NCBI GenBank assembly: GCA_037190145.1 | Contig: JBBCJU010000006.1 | Coordinates: 186,001 to 250,000 of the forward strand | Source of the DNA: 55-13 sp037190145 | Lineage (GTDB): Bacteria > Armatimonadota > Fimbriimonadia > Fimbriimonadales > Fimbriimonadaceae | Direction: 5' to 3' | Length of the DNA: 64,000 bases | Part shown: positions 59,672-64,000 of the stretch, piece by piece | Numbering within the stretch: position 1 is the first letter of the stretch | Layout: the number at the start of each line of letters is the position of its first letter | Notes under the pieces: generated by a model | What the model saw: the letters and a program-made list of their open reading frames with translations, nothing else | What the model was told of the DNA's origin: nothing | Database searches by the model: none | Position numbers and translations under genes: made by a program

Positions 59672-61074
59672 GTTTATTGATCGCATCGGCAGTTATTCTT
59701 GGCCAACTAAAACCAACCGTGGTTGAGGCTAACGCCACCATTTATCCCGAAAAACGGATGGCAAAAATCGCACCGGAGGCAATGGGAATCGGGGTGGCGG
59801 TTTGGGATAAGAATATGACCCACGCCGACGTACCAAAACTCGTGAAGGATGCCGGATTCAAGATGATCCGCTATCCGGGAGGCTCCTACGCAGACCTCTA
59901 CCAATGGAAAACTCACTCCTCGACTAAGAACCTTGGCTTTGAAGCGACAATCATGCCGGGAACAGACTTCGACAGCTTCATGGCGATGTCTCGCAAAGCG
60001 GGGACCACGCCTTTAATCACGGTGAACTACGGCTCGAACCCAGAAGGAACCGGCGGCGCGGAACCTAGCTATGCAGCGGAGTGGGTTCGATACGCGAACA
60101 TCGAGAAGAAGTGGGGCGTGAAGTATTGGGAGATTGGCAACGAAGTCTATGGAAACGGTTTCTATAACGGCGAAGGCTGGGAGATTGATCTTCATGCCGG
60201 GGTTCTGAAGAACAAGTCGGAGCAGTTGAAGCACCCCAAGCTTGGGCCGTTGGAGTATGGGAAGAACGTTGTCGAGTTCTCCCGGGCGATGAAAGCCGTC
60301 GACCCAACGGTGAAGATCGGAGCTGTGTTGACCTGCCCAGGAGGGTGGCCGGATGGAGTGGCGCCAGATTGGAATACGAACGTTCTCAAGCTCTGCGGCC
60401 AAGAGATCGACTTTGTGGTGGTGCACTGGTACGGGGAGGGCAAGACGCCGGTGGAGGTCTTGGAATCCACCAACCAGATTCCCGCGATCACCGCAAAGCT
60501 GAAATCGCTGGTGGCGGAGTACTGTCGCCCTGGAACCCAGTTTTGGATGACGGAAGGGGACGGGAGCGGGTTCAACATGCGCTTCCCTGGAGCGTTGTTT
60601 GCGGCCGATTTCTTTGCTAAATGGCTAAAGCACGGCACCACAAGCGTCCAGTGGTGGAACCTGCATAACGGCTTGGCGGTGCAAGAAGACCCGAACTTTG
60701 ATGACCAAGGCCTGCTCTCTAGCGGTCACACAAATCGGGGGGTGATTCAGCCCCCGGTGAACACCCCGTTCCCACCGTATTACGGAGTCCAGATGTTCAC
60801 CCACTTCGCCAAGACAGGCGACCAGTTCGTGGAGTCCACCTCAGATCGCCGGAACCTGGTGGTCCATGCAGTGGTGTCGAACGGGAAGAAGAGAGTGATG
60901 CTTATCAACCGTGACCCGGAGATGGAGATGTCGGTGAGTCTGACGGGCTTTGGTTCTGGGGAAGTAGAGCGGTTTAAATTCGCGAGAGGCATGGACAAGC
61001 CACGCCGAGATCGAGTGCGAATCGGGGCAAAGGTATCGGTCCCGCCTTATGGGATTGTGGTTTTGAAGGAGTAG
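59668..61074 (+). CDS. GH51-like alpha-L-arabinofuranosidase
   Basis: A 468-residue clan GH-A hydrolase with the Asn-Glu acid/base KYWEIGNEVYG (Glu159) and nucleophile region WMTEGDGSG (Glu296). Barrel segments IRYPGGSYADLYQWK and VHWYGEG are typical of GH51. A short hydrophobic start (MSLLIASAVILGQL) could be a weak signal peptide. It is translationally coupled with the alpha-xylosidase (ATGA overlap), so the two likely trim hemicellulose side chains together. Exact substrate is inference; GH51 versus GH30/GH39 should be checked. Confidence 0.8.
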   Translation: MSLLIASAVILGQLKPTVVEANATIYPEKRMAKIAPEAMGIGVAVWDKNMTHADVPKLVKDAGFKMIRYPGGSYADLYQWKTHSSTKNLGFEATIMPGTDFDSFMAMSRKAGTTPLITVNYGSNPEGTGGAEPSYAAEWVRYANIEKKWGVKYWEIGNEVYGNGFYNGEGWEIDLHAGVLKNKSEQLKHPKLGPLEYGKNVVEFSRAMKAVDPTVKIGAVLTCPGGWPDGVAPDWNTNVLKLCGQEIDFVVVHWYGEGKTPVEVLESTNQIPAITAKLKSLVAEYCRPGTQFWMTEGDGSGFNMRFPGALFAADFFAKWLKHGTTSVQWWNLHNGLAVQEDPNFDDQGLLSSGHTNRGVIQPPVNTPFPPYYGVQMFTHFAKTGDQFVESTSDRRNLVVHAVVSNGKKRVMLINRDPEMEMSVSLTGFGSGEVERFKFARGMDKPRRDRVRIGAKVSVPPYGIVVLKE

Positions 61075-61076
61075 CC

Positions 61077-61436
61077 TTAGGCTGGCTGATAAGGAAGGTG
61101 TTCGATCAGGCGATCCAGTAAAGGTTGCCAGTGCGGGCGTGATTCTTCGTCCGCATCGACAATAAGCCCCTCGCCGGGGATAACGATTACCCTCAGGTAT
61201 TTGGTGTCGGAGCGAGGATCGTCGGTGAGGATCAGTTCGGTGACTCCTGAGCGTTCCTCAAGATATTGGTCTAGGGAGGCTTGGTCCTTGGAGTTGGATT
61301 CAGCGAGATAGCGCTCAGCTAGAAACTGGATGCCTCTCGATTCATCGGCGAGGACGAGCTTGTAGAAATTTTGTAGCGATGAGACGAGATCCCCTGGCCT
61401 GATTTGATCGCATATAGGACTCAATCGAATTGCCAT
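61077..61436 (-). CDS. Hypothetical protein
   Basis: A 119-residue soluble protein (MAIRLSPICDQIRPGDLVSS ... LIVDADEESRPHWQPLLDRLIEHL). No recognised family; the profile is acidic with one C-terminal helix. It may be real because composition matches its neighbours and the ATG at 61436 opens a full-length frame; a TTG 6 bp earlier is an alternative. Convergent with the arabinofuranosidase gene, 2 bp between stops. Confidence 0.6.
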   Translation of the reverse strand: MAIRLSPICDQIRPGDLVSSLQNFYKLVLADESRGIQFLAERYLAESNSKDQASLDQYLEERSGVTELILTDDPRSDTKYLRVIVIPGEGLIVDADEESRPHWQPLLDRLIEHLPYQPA

Positions 61437-61564
61437 CTTCAAAGCTTACTGTTTTCGCCTTGTGTCTGGGCCAACCTTGGGCCACGTTTGAGATGAAGGA
61501 GGCTCAGGTATCGATTCCCAGAATGCGAACGTGAAAGGTTGACGCACCCTACGTCCAAAGCGGA

Positions 61565-61585
61565 AAACATACTATAAACATACTA
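61565..61585. repeat. Direct repeat AAACATACTA x2 upstream of the helicase gene
   Basis: Two identical 10-mers separated by one T (11-bp period), 49 bp before the ATG at 61634. One helical turn apart on the same face, so a regulator site is conceivable. Confidence 0.35.
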
Positions 61586-61633
61586 AATTGATATTCTAAA
61601 ACCTAGATCATAGTCTACTATAGGAACACAGAA

Positions 61634-64000
61634 ATGGCATCAATAGACTCGCAGATAAGTAGTATAGGCGCAGCAATCGAAGGCAATATCGAAGCTTTGC
61701 ATCATGATCGCGCACTATTATCACAGAATTTGCTTGCACAACTTCGAAACTTGGTCGAGGCGGTTGCTGTACGATTGCATGTGCGAGATGGAAGCATAGA
61801 GTTCAACTATTTGCAAACAAAGCCAGCCCTAGATTGGGTTGGCTCCGGCATGAAGCAGATCAATTTCATTCATCGCTTTCATAAATTATTGCAAATGAGT
61901 GTTTCACACTACTCCTTCGAGGGGGATACGTCTGAGCGTCTAATGTTGAAATACTATGAATATCTCGTTCGCGTACGAGCGCTAGTGAAGGCAACCTGCT
62001 CAATCAACATTCTAGGAAATCTTGAAAAGTTTCCAATCGATCTTGATCCATCGCTGAGAGAGTATCATCAAAAGATTGCTTGTCGAATAGATGCCTCACG
62101 TTCACTCCCTTTATCACATGGAGTAACAAACAGATACTACATTCATAAGGCGCGACCATTCTTTACAGAAGGACGCATATTCTACGAGATTACGTTTTCT
62201 AATGCGATTAACAAACTAAACAAGTTTGACCGCATGATTGCCTTCACCGAGATCGACATCAATGAAGCATATGCCTCAAACTTGACTTTAATCGCCGACT
62301 CGATAGACGTCTTTGGGCAAGTCATGCCGATTATGATCATTCGCGATTGGGAAGTGTCTATTCGGCCGTGTGAACTAGACAATTTCGCAAGAATATTTGG
62401 GCAGCTGGTTAATGCCAGTTCTCGTGGTTCAGAGTATACGGCCCTGATGCACTTTCTTACAGAAACCGAGTCTAACCTTCTGGACTTAATGGATGTTGAT
62501 GAAAACCGCTATGCGCGAGTGCGTGAAAAACTAACAGCAAGCACAAAGGTTCCTAAAATCTTTCCCGTTCTAGATCAAGCTCGAAGGATCATAAAGCAGA
62601 GGTCACCAGGATGCAACATACTGCGTTATCTAATGTTATCGATGAACAATCGGATAATCAAGCTTCAGTATTCACGACACGAGTCTAATCTTCTATCCCA
62701 TTTGTTTCTAGCCCCTGGATGTAAACCTTTTGACGTGATGCCACTTTGCACATCACCTATTCAACATAATCCACGATTTTCAGATCTTATCGCCAGCATC
62801 GCAACTGAAGGACGAACGCATGAACTGCTAGCGAGAAGGGTCAAAAATAACGTAGAACGCCATGGAATTTTATATACGCCTAATAAGGATTTTGAGGCGT
62901 TTGGAAACGTGGAAGATCTCGTAAGGCAATATAACCAAAAAATTTACTCCAAACATACTGGACGACAACTGATATTTGATAAAGGGCACTTGTTCTTAAG
63001 GGAGTATGAAGATGGTGCAGTCTCTATCATTGAGAAGTTACAACAGTTTGCTGCTGCGGGAATCGGTGGTTATCAAGCATCTGTTCAAAGATGGCTTGAG
63101 GAAACCCAATTAAGCATCGATGATAGTGTCAAGCGAGAGGCTCTAAGCAATCTCTTCACAAAGTCACGAGTGGCATTGATTTATGGGGCAGCTGGTACCG
63201 GGAAGTCGACGATGGTCAACTATATCGCAAATTATTTTGGCGAAAGGTTGAAGCTGTTTCTTGCTCAAACTAACCCTGCGCTTGATAATCTGAAGCGCAA
63301 GGTAAATGCACAAAATGCTGAATTCCGCACGGTGAGTAGCCAAAAAGCACGGACTAGCGCTCAGCCAGATTATGATGTCTTGATCATTGATGAGTGTTCA
63401 ACAGTAAGCAATAGTGATTTTCTGAAGGTACTAGAGAATACGCGATTCAAGTTACTTGTCTTGGTGGGGGATGTACATCAAATCGAGGCTATACAGTTTG
63501 GAAATTGGTTCAGCATTATCCGATATTTCTTGCCCAAGGATTCTGTTTTTGAGTTAACAAGGCCGTTCCGCACCCACGATGAGAATCTCCTTAGATTTTG
63601 GACACTGGTTCGACAGCGTGACGACGGAATTGAAGAACATATAGCCCATAATGGATACTCAAAGCTACTTGATCACTCACTGTTTAAGGCTGATGCGGAA
63701 GATGAGATTGTTCTATGTTTAAACTATGATGGACTTTATGGCATCAACAATGTCAACAGGTTTCTTCAAAGTAGTAATAAGGGTAAAGAAGTTTTTTGGG
63801 ACGTATCCGTGTACAAAGTTGGTGATCCTGTTCTTTTCAATGATACGGATCGTTTTAAGCCATTAATATTTAATAACTTGAAAGGCAAAATTATTGATGT
63901 GATTCAGTATCCGGATCGAATTCAATTTGATGTATGGCTGGATCGAAGCGTAACTGAATTTGATGTAATAGGTATGGATGTTAAGTATGTTGCCGAGTCA
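61634..64000 (+). CDS. SF1B helicase (RecD/Dda-like), N-terminal half unknown, 3' truncated by window edge
   Basis: An open frame from the ATG at 61634 to the window end with no stop: 789 residues visible. The first ~510 residues match no family I know. Then: Walker A GAAGTGKST (518-526), VLIIDECSTVS (Walker B, 582-592), VGDVHQIEAIQF (611-621, motif III), ELTRPFRTHDENLLRF (640-655, motif IV). The segment KVGDPVLFNDTDRFKPLIFNNLKGKIIDV resembles the SH3-like end of RecD2/Dda type helicases. Base composition is visibly AT-richer than in the flanking genes. Possible roles: DNA repair or defense; no neighbour tells which. The C-terminus lies beyond the window. Confidence 0.85.
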   Translation, partial: MASIDSQISSIGAAIEGNIEALHHDRALLSQNLLAQLRNLVEAVAVRLHVRDGSIEFNYLQTKPALDWVGSGMKQINFIHRFHKLLQMSVSHYSFEGDTSERLMLKYYEYLVRVRALVKATCSINILGNLEKFPIDLDPSLREYHQKIACRIDASRSLPLSHGVTNRYYIHKARPFFTEGRIFYEITFSNAINKLNKFDRMIAFTEIDINEAYASNLTLIADSIDVFGQVMPIMIIRDWEVSIRPCELDNFARIFGQLVNASSRGSEYTALMHFLTETESNLLDLMDVDENRYARVREKLTASTKVPKIFPVLDQARRIIKQRSPGCNILRYLMLSMNNRIIKLQYSRHESNLLSHLFLAPGCKPFDVMPLCTSPIQHNPRFSDLIASIATEGRTHELLARRVKNNVERHGILYTPNKDFEAFGNVEDLVRQYNQKIYSKHTGRQLIFDKGHLFLREYEDGAVSIIEKLQQFAAAGIGGYQASVQRWLEETQLSIDDSVKREALSNLFTKSRVALIYGAAGTGKSTMVNYIANYFGERLKLFLAQTNPALDNLKRKVNAQNAEFRTVSSQKARTSAQPDYDVLIIDECSTVSNSDFLKVLENTRFKLLVLVGDVHQIEAIQFGNWFSIIRYFLPKDSVFELTRPFRTHDENLLRFWTLVRQRDDGIEEHIAHNGYSKLLDHSLFKADAEDEIVLCLNYDGLYGINNVNRFLQSSNKGKEVFWDVSVYKVGDPVLFNDTDRFKPLIFNNLKGKIIDVIQYPDRIQFDVWLDRSVTEFDVIGMDVKYVAES

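Noticed and set aside
1..64000. tRNA or rRNA genes
   Set aside because: I looked for T-arm type GGTTCGAATCC motifs and rRNA signatures on both strands and found none outside coding sequence.

Overview
The window looks like ordinary bacterial chromosome with a few accessory patches. Nearly all genes are tightly packed, often with 1-4 bp stop/start overlaps. The combination of a complete type II secretion operon, PEP-CTERM surface proteins, a Gly-rich secretin, a eukaryote-like Ser/Thr kinase with zinc ribbons, a VKOR-DsbA fusion and a class Ic-like ribonucleotide reductase suggests a diderm, aerobic or facultative bacterium. Armatimonadota (Fimbriimonas-like) is my best guess. This is inference from gene style only; there is no rRNA or tRNA in the window to test it.

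Layout. 1-1.8 kb: 3' part of recG and a rhodanese. 1.9-14.0 kb: a minus-strand type II secretion/type IV pilus-like operon in the order gspE-F-G-H-I-J-K-L-M-(C/P-like)-D, ending in a Spy-like Gly-rich periplasmic protein. 14.1-18.4 kb (minus): methyltransferase-glycosyltransferase fusion, glutathione peroxidase, M20 dipeptidase, small membrane protein. 18.6-28.6 kb: housekeeping genes (galK, a LuxR-type regulator, comF, ispDF, a PIN-TRAM membrane protein, a transglutaminase, topA, a GNAT acetyltransferase, ppa). 28.8-31.6 kb: PEP-CTERM protein, ECF sigma factor with a probable anti-sigma partner, VOC protein. 31.6-36.3 kb: miaB, VKOR-DsbA, mnmA, TPR lipoprotein. 37-39.3 kb: YtxH protein, AI-2E-type transporter, second PEP-CTERM protein. 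39.3-43.5 kb: zinc-ribbon Ser/Thr kinase divergent from a Cys phosphatase, then guaA. 43.6-46.8 kb: rpoZ-dnaJ-prmA-rsmE operon. 46.9-51.1 kb: a probable cobalamin riboswitch followed by nrdB-nrdA. 51.2-53.6 kb: an OB-fold-like secreted protein, a membrane protein, a 47-48 bp tandem repeat array, and an SRAP peptidase. 53.8-56.8 kb: an AT-richer LRR-Roco GTPase. 57-57.3 kb: remnant of a GGDEF gene. 57.5-61.1 kb: a GH31 alpha-xylosidase and a GH51-like arabinofuranosidase. 61.6 kb to the right edge: a large, AT-richer open frame, unfinished in the window, encoding an SF1B (RecD/Dda-like) helicase with an unrecognised N-terminal half.

How the parts fit. The Gsp operon supplies an export machine whose prepilin peptidase must lie elsewhere. 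The PEP-CTERM proteins need an exosortase that is not here. The riboswitch in front of a class I RNR makes sense if the genome also has a B12-dependent class II enzyme: B12 would shut off the B12-independent one. NrdB has Leu where the radical Tyr normally sits and Glu at the first metal-ligand position, as in the Chlamydia class Ic enzyme. The most unusual items are the 10.7-unit repeat array with an internal inverted repeat in every unit, the orphan Roco protein, the edge-truncated helicase, and a small palindrome that encodes the same peptide in frame within two unrelated proteins.
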